Below, in pieces: positions 15,559-22,517 of a stretch of 27,420 nucleotides of DNA. The first letter of the stretch is position 1, and the number at the start of each line of letters is the position of its first letter. The position numbers were made by a program, and so were the translations under genes. Location of the stretch: positions 1-27,420 of the forward strand of contig DDWA01000041.1 in assembly GCA_002345425.1 (NCBI GenBank). The letters run 5' to 3'. Origin of the DNA: Caryophanales bacterium UBA2298 (GTDB lineage: Bacteria; Bacillota_I; Bacilli_A; Izemoplasmatales; Hujiaoplasmataceae). The notes beneath the pieces were generated by a model. The model had not been told where the DNA came from, made no database searches, and saw only the letters and a program-made list of their open reading frames with translations.

Positions 15559-16413
15559 ATGGCTTCATTAAGAGATATTAAGAAGCGTATTGAAGCAACT
15601 AGAAAAACTTCACAGATTACAAAAGCTATGAACATGGTTTCTGCTTCCAAATTAAGAAAAGTAGAAATGAAGTTCAAAGCATTTCAACCGATAAAGAATA
15701 AAATTAAACAACTTTTAGAACATGTTATATCAACTAACCCAGAATATACTCACCCTTTATTAGAATCGAGAGAAATTAAAAAAGTAGGATATATTCTTGT
15801 CACTAGTGATCGAGGGTTAGCTGGTCCTTATAATAGTCAAATCCTGAAATATTTTGAGAATTTGATTAAAGAAGACGAGCATGAATTCATAGTTGGTACT
15901 ATCGGTTACAAAGCTTATAGCTATTGTAAGAAAAAACGTTATCCAATGTTGAATAAAGAATCAATTAACTCTAGAGACGATATTAAATTCATTGATTTTC
16001 AAGCGATGTCTAGAGCTTTTATCAATCTTTATTTATCTCGTGAAGTGGATAAAATTGTTATGATTTTCTCCGATTACATCAATACTATAACTCAAGTAGT
16101 TAGAGATGAAGTCTTGTTGCCAATTACGAATTTAATAAAAGAAAAAAACATGGTTTCGAACTATATATTTGAACCTTCAACAGAAGATGTCATCAACCAG
16201 TTATTGCCGATTTACCTTGAGAATACCCTTTACGGAATTATTCTCGATGCAAAAACTGCCGAACATGCTTCAAGAATGACAGCGATGAAAAACGCTACCG
16301 ATAATGCAAAAGATATTATTCACAAGCAGAATTTAATTTATAATCGAGCTAGACAAGCGCAAATTACCATTGAACTCACTGATATCATCGGTGGGGCTAA
16401 TGCAGTTAATTAG
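15559..16413 (+). CDS. atpG: F1Fo ATP synthase subunit gamma
   Basis: Central rotating shaft. The N-terminal helix SLRDIKKRIEATRKTSQITKAM (stated here as residues 3-24) and the C-terminal helix ending in the TIELTDIIGGANAV pattern form the antiparallel coiled coil inside the head. The middle Rossmann-like part contains TSDRGLAGPYNS, which corresponds to the conserved SDRGLCGxxN motif. 284 residues, normal length. AAGGAGG (15546-15552) precedes the ATG. Confidence 0.97.
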   Translation: MASLRDIKKRIEATRKTSQITKAMNMVSASKLRKVEMKFKAFQPIKNKIKQLLEHVISTNPEYTHPLLESREIKKVGYILVTSDRGLAGPYNSQILKYFENLIKEDEHEFIVGTIGYKAYSYCKKKRYPMLNKESINSRDDIKFIDFQAMSRAFINLYLSREVDKIVMIFSDYINTITQVVRDEVLLPITNLIKEKNMVSNYIFEPSTEDVINQLLPIYLENTLYGIILDAKTAEHASRMTAMKNATDNAKDIIHKQNLIYNRARQAQITIELTDIIGGANAVN

Positions 16414-16421
16414 GAGGATGT

Positions 16422-17831
16422 ATGCCTAACAAGGGAAAAATAGTACAAGTAATGGGTCCTGTGGTTGACGTTGAATTCAATCAAGAGATGCCGCAAATTA
16501 ATAACGCTTTGGAAATAAAGGTTCCTGCTAAAGATAATCATGGAGTTGAAATCAATTTGACTCTTGAAGTATCTTTGTTTTTAGGTGGAGGAATTTTGCG
16601 TACCATTGCAATGGATTCAACCGATGGATTAACTAGAGGTATGGAAGTAATAGATACGGGAAAACCAATTTCTGTTCCTGTTGGAAAAATTACTCTAGGT
16701 AGGATTTTTAATGTTCTCGGTCAACCGATAGATGGCAAACCGCTTGAAGGCGATTATGAAACGTTGCCAATTCACAGACATGCTCCTAAACTAGAAGATT
16801 TGAACGCTACTACTGAAATTTTAGAAACTGGTATCAAAGTCGTCGATTTGTTAGCGCCTTATATTAAAGGCGGAAAAATCGGTTTATTTGGTGGAGCTGG
16901 TGTTGGTAAAACAGTTTTAATCCAAGAATTAATCAATAACGTTGCTCAAGAACATGGTGGTATTTCGGTTTTTGCCGGTGTTGGCGAAAGAACCAGAGAA
17001 GGTAACGACTTATATTATGAAATGAAAGAATCAGGAGTTATTAAAAAAACCGCAATGGTCTTTGGTCAAATGAATGAACCACCTGGAGCGAGAATGAGAG
17101 TTGGTCTTTCGGGACTTACAATGGCGGAATATTTCCGTGATAAAGAACGTCAAGACGTATTGTTATTTATCGATAATATCTTTAGATTCACACAAGCCGG
17201 ATCTGAAGTTTCTGCACTTTTAGGAAGAATGCCTTCAGCTGTTGGTTACCAACCAACTCTTGCTACAGACATGGGCCTTTTACAAGAAAGAATTACTTCA
17301 ACAAAAGCAGGATCAATTACTTCAATTCAAGCAGTCTATGTGCCTGCGGATGATTATACTGACCCCGCCCCAGCCACTACATTTACCCATCTTGACGCTA
17401 CAACCAACCTCTCAAGAAAAATTTCTGAAGAAGGGATTTATCCTGCCGTTGATCCACTGGCATCAACCTCAAGAGCATTGACTCCAGAAATAGTTGGTGA
17501 AGAACATTATCAAGTAGCTCGTGAAGTTCAAAGAACCTTACAAAGATATAACGATTTACTTGATATAATCGCAATCTTAGGTATGGATGAACTAAGTGAA
17601 GAAGACAAATTAGTAGTTCATCGTGCTAGAAGAATCAGATTATTCCTTTCACAAAACTTCCATGTTGCTGAACAATTCACTGGTCAAAAAGGTAGTTTTG
17701 TTAAAGTCAGCGATACAATTAAAGGTTTTAAAGAATTGCTTGCTGGTAAATACGATCATTTACCTGAAGATGCTTTCCGTTTAGTCGGTAGCATTGAAGA
17801 AGCGGTAAAAAAAGCAGAAAAAATGAAATAG
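16422..17831 (+). CDS. atpD: F1Fo ATP synthase subunit beta
   Basis: Catalytic subunit of F1. P-loop GGAGVGKT (157-164), catalytic Glu in GVGERTREGNDLYYEM, Walker B in DVLLFIDNIFRFTQAG, and the conserved PSAVGYQPTLATDMG loop. The C-terminal DELSEEDK region matches the DELSEEDKL catch-loop motif. 469 residues, normal. AGGAGG spans the atpG stop (16411-16417), with the ATG at 16422. Confidence 0.99.
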   Translation: MPNKGKIVQVMGPVVDVEFNQEMPQINNALEIKVPAKDNHGVEINLTLEVSLFLGGGILRTIAMDSTDGLTRGMEVIDTGKPISVPVGKITLGRIFNVLGQPIDGKPLEGDYETLPIHRHAPKLEDLNATTEILETGIKVVDLLAPYIKGGKIGLFGGAGVGKTVLIQELINNVAQEHGGISVFAGVGERTREGNDLYYEMKESGVIKKTAMVFGQMNEPPGARMRVGLSGLTMAEYFRDKERQDVLLFIDNIFRFTQAGSEVSALLGRMPSAVGYQPTLATDMGLLQERITSTKAGSITSIQAVYVPADDYTDPAPATTFTHLDATTNLSRKISEEGIYPAVDPLASTSRALTPEIVGEEHYQVAREVQRTLQRYNDLLDIIAILGMDELSEEDKLVVHRARRIRLFLSQNFHVAEQFTGQKGSFVKVSDTIKGFKELLAGKYDHLPEDAFRLVGSIEEAVKKAEKMK

Positions 17832-17844
17832 AGGTGGTTTTATC

Positions 17845-18237
17845 ATGAAAATTTCCATAGTTACACCTGATGGCGAACTTTATAACGAAACTGTTAATTC
17901 AATCATAGTTTCGGCTTCTAATAATGGCGACTATGCGATTTTAAATGACCATCTTCCAATTATTTCCACTATTGATACCGGTTATATTAAATTGGCGCAA
18001 GACAATCTTATTTATTATGTCGTGGTAATTAACGGCGTCGTTGAAAACCACCATAATATGATTACTGTAATTGCTCAAGATGCTTTTATCGGTGATTCAA
18101 AAGAAAGCGCGATGGAAAATCTAATGGAAATTCGAAAGAATCGCATTGAAGAAAATCGTGAAAGAAACATCGAACTAGCAAAAGCGGAAAAAGAATTGCA
18201 AAAGCAAATTAAACAGACTGGTGCTGGGCATCTATAG
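17845..18237 (+). CDS. atpC: F1Fo ATP synthase subunit epsilon
   Basis: Bottom of the rotor, linking gamma to the c-ring; its C-terminal helices can inhibit ATP hydrolysis. The 130 residues comprise the beta-sandwich (1-85, including the ILNDHLPIISTID segment) and a charged helical C-terminal domain (about 90-130). Last gene of the atp cluster; GAGGTGG (17832-17838) lies before the ATG. Its stop codon overlaps the Shine-Dalgarno of dut. Confidence 0.94.
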   Translation: MKISIVTPDGELYNETVNSIIVSASNNGDYAILNDHLPIISTIDTGYIKLAQDNLIYYVVVINGVVENHHNMITVIAQDAFIGDSKESAMENLMEIRKNRIEENRERNIELAKAEKELQKQIKQTGAGHL

Positions 18238-18250
18238 GAGGATTTTGAAT

Positions 18251-18697
18251 ATGAAAATACGCGGATTTGAAATAGTAAGTAAGTATCATAATCAAGATAT
18301 CTCATTACCTGAGCGCAAAACTACTGGTAGCGCTGGCTATGATATAGCTTGCGCCCAAGATACTGTGATTGAACCAAAAAGTTTTAAATTTGTACCTACA
18401 GGTATCAAAGCTTATATGGGTAAAGATGAGGTCTTAGAGGTTTATCCACGGAGTTCATTATCCTTTAAAAAGCATTTAGTGAAATTGAATTCTGTCGGTA
18501 TTATCGATTCAGATTATTATAATAATCCTGATAATGAAGGTGAGATTATGTTAATCCTTTATAATTACGGAACTGAAAAAATCTTACTGAAAAAACATGA
18601 AAGAATTGCTCAAGGATTATTCATGAAATACTTAACAATCGACAATGATGAAACAGAAGTTAAAAGATTAGGCGGATTAGGTTCTACAGGAAACTAA
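18251..18697 (+). CDS. dut: dUTP diphosphatase (trimeric dUTPase)
   Basis: Hydrolyses dUTP to dUMP and pyrophosphate, keeping uracil out of DNA and feeding dTMP synthesis. All five motifs of trimeric dUTPases appear in order: TTGSAGYDI, PRSSLSFKK, GIIDSDYYNN...GEIML, ERIAQGLF, and RLGGLGSTG at the C-terminus (Phe of the usual GGFGSTG replaced by Leu). The protein is 148 residues from the ATG at 18251; TAGGAGGA (18235-18242) lies 8 nt upstream and overlaps the atpC stop. It is probably the last gene of the rpiB-atp transcript. The extended insertion around the third motif (YYNNPDNEGE) resembles the phage/Bacillus YosS-type enzyme. Confidence 0.93.
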   Translation: MKIRGFEIVSKYHNQDISLPERKTTGSAGYDIACAQDTVIEPKSFKFVPTGIKAYMGKDEVLEVYPRSSLSFKKHLVKLNSVGIIDSDYYNNPDNEGEIMLILYNYGTEKILLKKHERIAQGLFMKYLTIDNDETEVKRLGGLGSTGN

Positions 18698-18709
18698 TCC
18701 TTTTTCTTT
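18674..18709 (+). terminator. Intrinsic terminator overlapping the end of dut
   Basis: GGATTAG (18674-18680) pairs with CTAATCC (18694-18700) over 7 bp with a 13-nt loop, followed by TTTTTCTTT. The hairpin contains the dut stop codon. It would end the rpiB-upp-atp-dut transcript. Confidence 0.72.
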
Positions 18710-18737
18710 ACAATATTTGATAAAACATGAATATTGT
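18710..18737. repeat. Inverted repeat between dut and the rpsB promoter
   Basis: ACAATATT (18710-18717) and AATATTGT (18730-18737) form a perfect 8-bp inverted repeat with a 12-nt spacer and no T-run after it. It could be a protein-binding site or chance in AT-rich DNA. Apart from this and the terminator, I see nothing in 18698-18768. Confidence 0.35.
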
Positions 18738-18768
18738 CCTTAAATAGGTAAACACCAGTAAATAATAC

Positions 18769-18797
18769 TTGATTTTAATATGAAAATTTGATAAAAT
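18769..18797 (+). promoter_or_regulatory. Promoter of rpsB
   Basis: TTGATT (18769-18774), spacer 17, extended -10 TGaTAAAAT (hexamer 18792-18797). The predicted transcription start is at about 18804, which leaves a leader of roughly 110 nt before the rpsB ATG. Confidence 0.75.
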
Positions 18798-18803
18798 ACA
18801 AGA

Positions 18804-18914
18804 GCCGTAAAAAATACACACACTTATGAGTTATCTACTCTGGAGCCGCAATCTGTGGTGGGTAGTAATGTAGAGTAAGTGGAGGCTAAAAATCAAAAAA
18901 GGAGGAAACAAAAA
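18804..18914 (+). promoter_or_regulatory. Structured 5' leader of rpsB (candidate autogenous control element)
   Basis: The leader can fold into an outer stem CACTTA (18821-18826)/TAAGTG (18876-18881) that encloses a hairpin: CTACTC (18835-18840)/GGGTAG (18860-18865, one G-U), a 4-nt bulge TGGA, and GCCGC (18845-18849)/GTGGT (18855-18859, two G-U) capped by AATCT. A competing pairing TACTCT (18836-18841)/AGAGTA (18872-18877) is possible. This block is far more GC-rich than the surrounding intergenic DNA. Ribosomal-protein leaders, including rpsB leaders in gamma-proteobacteria (S2 autocontrol), are a known class. Whether this is a described Bacillota family I cannot say. The Shine-Dalgarno GGAGG (18901-18905) lies outside the structure. 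Confidence 0.55.
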
Positions 18915-20039
18915 ATGGGAGTTATTTCAATGAAAGCCTTGCTTGAAGCAGGGGTGCACTTCGGACATCAAACTAGAAGATGGAATCCAAAGATGGCTAA
19001 ATACATCTACACTTCTAGAAATGGTATTCACATTATCGATTTGCAAAAAACTAGCGATTTAATCGATATAGCTTATAAAGCTTTATTCGATATTGCAGCT
19101 GAAGGTGGAAAGGTGCTATTTGTAGGAACTAAAAAACAAACTCAAGATCCTATCAAAGAAGCCGCAGAACGTTCAGGGCAATACTACGTTAACCAAAGAT
19201 GGTTAGGTGGAACGCTAACAAACTTCAAAACTATCAAAAAATCAATTAAGAAACTTCATGATCTTTACAAAATGGAACAAGATGGTACTTTTGATGTTTT
19301 ACCGAAAAAAGAAGTTATCAATCTAAAAAAAGAAATGGCACGTTTAGAAAAATTCTTAGGCGGAATCAAAGATATGCGTAAAACGCCAGAAGCTTTGTTC
19401 ATCATCGATCCAAGAAAAGAAAGAAATGCTATTTTAGAAGCTAGAAGATTAGATATTCCAGTATTCGGTATCGTTGATACAAACTGTGATCCAGATGAAG
19501 TAGACTATATTATTCCAGCTAATGACGACGCTTTACGTTCAGTAAGATTAATCGTTAACAAATTAGCTGATGCAGTAATTGAAGCTTCTGGTGGTCAAAG
19601 TTTAATCGGCAGTGAAAACGAAGAAGATACTACTTCAGAAGATACAGATATCGAAGAAGTTGAAGAAGATGAAGAAGTTGTTGAAAACAAAAAACCAGTT
19701 GCTAAGCCAGTTGCTAAGCCAGTTGTTGTAAAAGTTACTTCTCAACCTAAAAAAGAAGAAACTAAACCAGCACCTAAAGCAGAAGCTAAACCTGAGCCAA
19801 AACCAGAACCAAAAGTTGACGTTAAAGCAGAAGTTAAAGCTGAACCGAAAGCTGAAGTTAAAGTTGAAGTAAAAGCTGAAGTTAAGACTGAAGTAGCTGC
19901 TCCAAGTAAATTTACACAAGAAGACTTGGAAGCAAAAACTGTTGCAAATCTTAGAGAATTAGCAAAAGAACTTAACCTTAGTGGCTACTCAAGTTTAAGA
20001 AAAGCAGAATTAATCGAACTTATAAAAACAGCACTTTAA
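18915..20039 (+). CDS. rpsB: Ribosomal protein S2 with long charged tail and C-terminal Rho_N/SAP-like domain
   Basis: Residues 1 to about 230 are a complete uS2: it starts SMKALLEAGVHFGHQTRRWNPKM and contains RWLGGTLTNFKT, the MARLEKFLGGIKDM helix, DPRKERNAILEA and IVDTNCDP. A 140-residue extension follows: an acidic stretch (about 234-258), a Lys/Pro/Ala/Val/Glu low-complexity segment (260-330), and a compact helical end (331-374) containing TVANLRELAKELNLSG and YSSLRKAELIELI, typical of Rho_N/SAP-like nucleic-acid-binding folds. Bacterial S2 is usually 240-260 residues. I chose the ATG at 18915: GGAGG (18901-18905) lies 9 nt upstream. The in-frame GTG at 18879 would fall inside the leader RNA. 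Expression is from its own promoter, with a terminator before tsf. Confidence 0.96.
   Translation: MGVISMKALLEAGVHFGHQTRRWNPKMAKYIYTSRNGIHIIDLQKTSDLIDIAYKALFDIAAEGGKVLFVGTKKQTQDPIKEAAERSGQYYVNQRWLGGTLTNFKTIKKSIKKLHDLYKMEQDGTFDVLPKKEVINLKKEMARLEKFLGGIKDMRKTPEALFIIDPRKERNAILEARRLDIPVFGIVDTNCDPDEVDYIIPANDDALRSVRLIVNKLADAVIEASGGQSLIGSENEEDTTSEDTDIEEVEEDEEVVENKKPVAKPVAKPVVVKVTSQPKKEETKPAPKAEAKPEPKPEPKVDVKAEVKAEPKAEVKVEVKAEVKTEVAAPSKFTQEDLEAKTVANLRELAKELNLSGYSSLRKAELIELIKTAL
19692..19902 (+). repeat. Degenerate low-complexity repeat inside rpsB
   Basis: Short in-frame repeats encode KPVA/KPEP/KAEV-type units, including two tandem copies of GTTGCTAAGCCA (19698-19721) and several near-copies of AAAGCTGAAGTT. 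The array probably expands and contracts by slippage, so the linker length should vary between related strains. Confidence 0.7.
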
Positions 20040-20046
20040 TAATTAT

Positions 20047-20075
20047 GGGAGCAAGTAAAAAATGCTCCCTTTTTA
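20047..20075 (+). terminator. Intrinsic terminator between rpsB and tsf
   Basis: GGGAGCA (20047-20053) pairs with TGCTCCC (20063-20069), a perfect 7-bp GC-rich stem with a 9-nt loop, followed by six T. It starts 7 nt after the rpsB stop and precedes a separate tsf promoter. Confidence 0.88.
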
Positions 20076-20088
20076 AAGAGTTAACCTG

Positions 20089-20117
20089 TTGTAAAGATAA
20101 TTAAAATATGATATATT
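20089..20117 (+). promoter_or_regulatory. Promoter of tsf
   Basis: TTGTAA (20089-20094), spacer 17, extended -10 TGaTATATT (hexamer 20112-20117). The start site would be about 20124, leaving a ~22-nt leader with GGGAGGA (20133-20139). This lets tsf be expressed apart from rpsB. Confidence 0.72.
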
Positions 20118-20145
20118 TAATATGTGTAAATCGGGAGGAATAGAT

Positions 20146-21036
20146 ATGGATATTAGTGCAAAATTAGTAAAAGAATTAAGAGAAAAAACCGGAGCTGGAT
20201 TAATGGATTGTAAAAAAGCATTAGTCGAAACTAACGGTGATATAGATCAAGCAGTTGATTGGCTAAGAGAAAAAGGAATAGCCAAAGCTGCAAAAAAAGC
20301 TTCAAGAATAGCTGCTGAAGGCGCTTGTGATGTTAAAGTTGACGGTAACACTGCTGTTATCTTTGAACTTAACTGTGAAACTGACTTCGTTGCTAAAAAT
20401 GATAAATTCCTAGCTTTAGTAGATTTAATCGCTGATGCTTTACTTAAAAATAAACCAAAAAACAATGAATTGGCATTAGCAACAACAGTTAATGGAAAAC
20501 CATTACAAGAACTTCTTTTTGAACAAGTTTCTACTATCGGTGAAAACTTAACTTTTAGAAGATATGAATTAATTGAAAAAAATGACAATCAAACTTTTGG
20601 TGCTTATGTACATATGGGCGGAAAAATTGCCTCTTTATCTCTTATCAATGGTGATAACGCTGAAGTTGCTAAAGACATTGCAATGCATGTTGCTGCTTCA
20701 AACCCTAAATATGTGAGTCGTGATGAAGTTTCTGAAGAATTCATAACTCATGAAAAAGAGGTTTTGACGAGAGAAGCATTAAACGAAAACGCTGAATCAG
20801 ATAAACCAAAACCAGAAAACATCATTGAAAAAATGGTTGAAGGTCGTTTAAATAAGAATTTAAAAGATATTTGTCTTTTAAACCAACCATTCGTTAAAAA
20901 CCCAGATGAAACAGTTGAACAATATGTTAAATCTAAGGGCGTATCAGTCGCTTTATTTAAACGTTTAGCTGTTGGCGAAGGCGTAGAAAAAAAAGAAGAA
21001 AATTTTGCTGACGAAGTTTTGAGACAAGTTGGGTAA
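20146..21036 (+). CDS. tsf: Translation elongation factor Ts
   Basis: Nucleotide exchange factor for EF-Tu. The 296-residue protein starts DISAKLVKELREKTGAGLMDCKKAL (residues 2-26), the UBA-like N-domain conserved in all EF-Ts, and carries TDFVAKN (79-85), whose Asp-Phe intrudes into EF-Tu to release Mg2+/GDP. The C-terminal LLNQPFVKNPDETVEQYVK stretch is also typical. The ATG at 20146 has GGGAGGA 6 nt upstream; the frame is open to 20122 but an earlier start is not needed. It has its own promoter and terminator. Confidence 0.98.
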   Translation: MDISAKLVKELREKTGAGLMDCKKALVETNGDIDQAVDWLREKGIAKAAKKASRIAAEGACDVKVDGNTAVIFELNCETDFVAKNDKFLALVDLIADALLKNKPKNNELALATTVNGKPLQELLFEQVSTIGENLTFRRYELIEKNDNQTFGAYVHMGGKIASLSLINGDNAEVAKDIAMHVAASNPKYVSRDEVSEEFITHEKEVLTREALNENAESDKPKPENIIEKMVEGRLNKNLKDICLLNQPFVKNPDETVEQYVKSKGVSVALFKRLAVGEGVEKKEENFADEVLRQVG

Positions 21037-21038
21037 TT

Positions 21039-21064
21039 AAAGGACAAATCTTTGTCCTTTTTTT
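21039..21064 (+). terminator. Intrinsic terminator after tsf
   Basis: GGACAA (21042-21047) pairs with TTGTCC (21052-21057) around a 4-nt loop; flanking AAA/TTT lengthens the stem to 9 bp, and a seven-T run (21058-21064) follows. No convincing promoter lies between it and pyrH, so it may act as a partial attenuator. Confidence 0.85.
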
Positions 21065-21085
21065 AAAATATTTAGGAGGGTAATT

Positions 21086-21814
21086 ATGCCGAAAAGAAGA
21101 GTTATGATTAAACTTAGTGGAGAGGCTTTAGCCGGAAAAAACGGCGTTGGAGTTGATCCTTTGACAGTCAAGCATATTGCTGAAGAGATTAAAGCAGCCT
21201 ATGTAGCTTGCGATTGTGAAATCGGAGTTATTGTTGGCGGAGGGAATATTTTCCGAGGAAAACTTGCAGAAGATATGGGTATTGAAAGATCAAGCGCTGA
21301 TTATATGGGTATGATCGGAACTATTGTAAATGCCTTAGCTTTACAAAACTCTTTGGAAGCCCATGGTGTTGAAACAAGGGTCATGACATCAATAAATATT
21401 CCTGAAGTGGCCGAACCGTACATTCGCCGTAAAGCAATTTCGCATTTTGAAAAAGATCGCATTGTAATTTTCGGTGGTGGAACCGGAAATCCATATTTCT
21501 CTACTGACACAACTGCAGCTTTAAGAGCCGCAGAATTAGGCGCTTCAATAGTCTATATGGCAAAAAATGGAACTGATGGAGTCTATGATAAAGACCCAAG
21601 AAAACATGATAATCCAGTTAAATACACTAATTTAACTCACCAAGAAGTCTTACATAAAAACCTTAACGTGATGGATTCAACAGCTGCTGCTTTGTGTTAT
21701 GATAATAATATAGATATTTATGTTTTTGATATGAATGTACCAGGGAACATTAAAAGAGCAATTCTTGGTGAAAATATCGGGACAATGATTAGAAATGGCA
21801 AAGGAGGAATTTAA
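21086..21814 (+). CDS. pyrH: UMP kinase
   Basis: Phosphorylates UMP to UDP, the entry to UTP/CTP synthesis. It is an amino-acid-kinase fold enzyme, 242 residues. MIKLSGEALAG (7-17) is the phosphate-binding start, VGGGNIFRGKL (50-60) binds UMP, and FGGGTGNPYFSTDTTAALRAAEL is the family hallmark. AGGAGGG (21074-21080) lies before the ATG. Its substrate UMP is produced by upp upstream. The gene overlaps the Shine-Dalgarno of frr, indicating co-expression. Order rpsB-tsf-pyrH-frr is the usual bacterial one. Confidence 0.98.
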   Translation: MPKRRVMIKLSGEALAGKNGVGVDPLTVKHIAEEIKAAYVACDCEIGVIVGGGNIFRGKLAEDMGIERSSADYMGMIGTIVNALALQNSLEAHGVETRVMTSINIPEVAEPYIRRKAISHFEKDRIVIFGGGTGNPYFSTDTTAALRAAELGASIVYMAKNGTDGVYDKDPRKHDNPVKYTNLTHQEVLHKNLNVMDSTAAALCYDNNIDIYVFDMNVPGNIKRAILGENIGTMIRNGKGGI

Positions 21815-21815
21815 A

Positions 21816-22373
21816 ATGCCAGAAACAATTCTTTTAGAAGCAGAAGAGAGGATGGAGCACACTTTACAAGTGTTACATCGTGATTTCTCAACTGTAAGAA
21901 GTGGAAGAGCAAACCCAAAAATGTTAGAAAAGGTTCATATTAATTACTATGGAGCCGAAACTCCAATTAATCAAGTAGCTAATATCTCTGTCCCAGAAGG
22001 AAATCAAATTTACATCAAACCTTACGACAAGACTTTAGTAAGTGAAATTGAAAAAGCAATATTTGGAGCTAACCTTGGTGTTACGCCGTCAAATGACGGT
22101 ATTGGAGTAAGAATTGTCTTACCGCCGATGACTGAAGAAAACCGTAGGAATTCCGTTAAAATAATTCACAAGATGGCTGAAGATAGCAAAGTGGCGATTA
22201 GAAACATCAGAAGAGATGCAATTACACATTTCAAAAAAATGGAAAAAGATTCCGCTATTACTGAAGATGATTTACAATATTATCAAGACGAAACTCAAAA
22301 ACTTACTGATCAATTTATTGAAAAAATTGATGAGTACTTTAAAGAAAAAGAAAAGGATATCATGCACATCTAA
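21816..22373 (+). CDS. frr: Ribosome recycling factor
   Basis: Splits post-termination ribosomes together with EF-G. The 185-residue protein has the two-domain layout: long helices from residue 1 to 30 and about 105-185 form the three-helix bundle, with a beta-rich domain between. It includes DFSTVRSGRANPKMLEKV, the VPEGNQIYIKPYDK segment, and VRIVLPPMTEENRRNSVK. The ATG at 21816 is preferred to one at 21795 inside pyrH because AAGGAGG (21801-21807) lies 8 nt before it. A terminator follows. Confidence 0.98.
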   Translation: MPETILLEAEERMEHTLQVLHRDFSTVRSGRANPKMLEKVHINYYGAETPINQVANISVPEGNQIYIKPYDKTLVSEIEKAIFGANLGVTPSNDGIGVRIVLPPMTEENRRNSVKIIHKMAEDSKVAIRNIRRDAITHFKKMEKDSAITEDDLQYYQDETQKLTDQFIEKIDEYFKEKEKDIMHI

Positions 22374-22385
22374 ATACATAATTTG

Positions 22386-22423
22386 GTTGTAAATTTCGCT
22401 TTTTTGGAATTTACAACTTTTTT
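22386..22423 (+). terminator. Intrinsic terminator after frr
   Basis: GTTGTAAATT (22386-22395) pairs perfectly over 10 bp with AATTTACAAC (22408-22417), loop 12 nt, followed by six T. It separates pyrH-frr from uppS. Confidence 0.83.
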
Positions 22424-22484
22424 ATCTTAGATATCTTTATCTTTATAACAGATAAAAATCATAGAATAATCACATAAAATATAG

Positions 22485-22490
22485 TATAAT
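22485..22490 (+). promoter_or_regulatory. -10 element of the uppS-cdsA-dxr-rseP promoter
   Basis: A perfect TATAAT (22485-22490) sits 27 nt before the uppS ATG. No good -35 is visible 16-18 bp upstream (TAGAAT at 22462 is the nearest). A new promoter is expected here because a terminator lies just before. Confidence 0.55.
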
Positions 22491-22517
22491 CTATTGTTAG
22501 AGAAGGATTTGATAAAT

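Noticed and set aside
18879..18914. GTG at 18879 as the rpsB start
   Set aside because: It would use the leader RNA as coding sequence, while the GGAGG at 18901 correctly spaces the ATG at 18915, which gives the normal S2 N-terminus.
19635..19919. Minus-strand open frame rich in Phe/Trp/Asn opposite the rpsB tail
   Set aside because: It is the antisense of the Lys/Glu/Ala repeat; low complexity, with no start signal of its own. A shadow of rpsB.
21041..21069. A pyrH promoter (AGGACA - 17 bp - TAAAAT)
   Set aside because: The -35 lies in the tsf terminator stem and the start site would fall within the pyrH Shine-Dalgarno.
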